Below are positions 63,940-64,000 of a stretch of DNA of 64,000 nucleotides, one piece after another. A model generated the notes under the pieces. The model was not told where the DNA came from. It was given only the letters and a program-made list of their open reading frames with translations, and ran no database searches. Both the position numbers and the translations under genes were made by a program. The stretch comes from Streptomyces lavendulae subsp. lavendulae. GTDB taxonomy: Bacteria; Actinomycetota; Actinomycetes; Streptomycetales; Streptomycetaceae. The DNA lies in the NCBI RefSeq assembly GCF_002803845.1, contig NZ_CP024985.1, positions 7,637,501-7,701,500 on the forward strand, given 5' to 3'. Each line of letters begins with the position of its first letter. Position 1 is the first letter of the stretch.

Positions 63940-64000
63940 CCGCCGGGCTCATCGCCGTCGTCCTGCTGCTCGCGGTGGCGGCGTACGCGTGCGCGGGCGG
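63936..64000 (+). CDS. cydB: Start of cytochrome bd oxidase subunit II, cut by the window edge
   Basis: GTG 63936 overlaps the cydA stop and opens VTAGLIAVVLLLAVAAYACA before the window ends. A hydrophobic first helix in this place, coupled to cydA, is what subunit II requires; only 21 codons are visible. Confidence 0.75.
   Translation, partial: MTAGLIAVVLLLAVAAYACAG

Overview
The window is chromosomal DNA from a Streptomyces-like actinomycete. It is very GC-rich, many starts are GTG, four-base stop/start overlaps are common, and the gene families are typical of that group: a Rv1733c-like protein, a RamB/ScfR-type regulator, KatG beside a Fur-family gene, a cysteine leader peptide and CbtAB. 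I see no rRNA, tRNA, CRISPR array, insertion sequence or phage gene.

Left edge (1-5462): a leftward group with a partial gene leaving the window, an uncharacterised protein, a radical SAM enzyme with extra C-terminal cysteines and a GT-B-like glycosyltransferase. A divergent ABC-F ATPase follows. The combination suggests the end of a small-molecule cluster, possibly a cytosine-nucleoside type with self-resistance. Region 5644-17781 looks like a dormancy or hypoxia island: a GH15 hydrolase, an HTH-flavin split-barrel protein, a Rv1733c-like protein, CBS proteins, a stand-alone ATP-grasp half of pyruvate phosphate dikinase and repeated DevR/OsdR-like boxes. It also holds a two-component system and a ferric-reductase-like/FMN-binding/ApbE operon.

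Middle (17935-39897): cobalt uptake genes cbtAB behind a cobalamin riboswitch; a leftward valine-catabolic operon (mmsA, acyl-CoA dehydrogenase, HIBYL-CoA hydrolase-like, mmsB, enoyl-CoA hydratase) in which mmsA carries a frameshift and which also sits behind a cobalamin riboswitch; a RamB-type regulator divergent from the glyoxylate-shunt genes aceA and aceB plus a 3-hydroxyacyl-CoA dehydrogenase; an ECF sigma factor and a Met/His-rich membrane protein; and a carnitine-operon-like set (MFS, GH88-like, acyl-CoA dehydrogenase, type III CoA-transferase, acyl-CoA ligase).

Right part (39967-64000): a zinc/manganese-type ABC importer; a copper island (CopA, a ligand-less PCuAC-like protein, a small His-rich membrane protein); a Tat-exported agmatine deiminase; a sulfur-starvation group (orphan sulfonate-type binding protein, cysteine leader peptide, Rrf2 regulator, SfnB/DszC-like flavoenzyme) sharing a 20-bp operator-like motif; katG divergent from a fur gene; a two-gene system of an anchored type-1 binding protein and an NTPase-like protein with a degenerate P-loop; aldose epimerase, cyclase-family, GMC oxidoreductase and SDR genes; and cydA with the start of cydB at the right edge.
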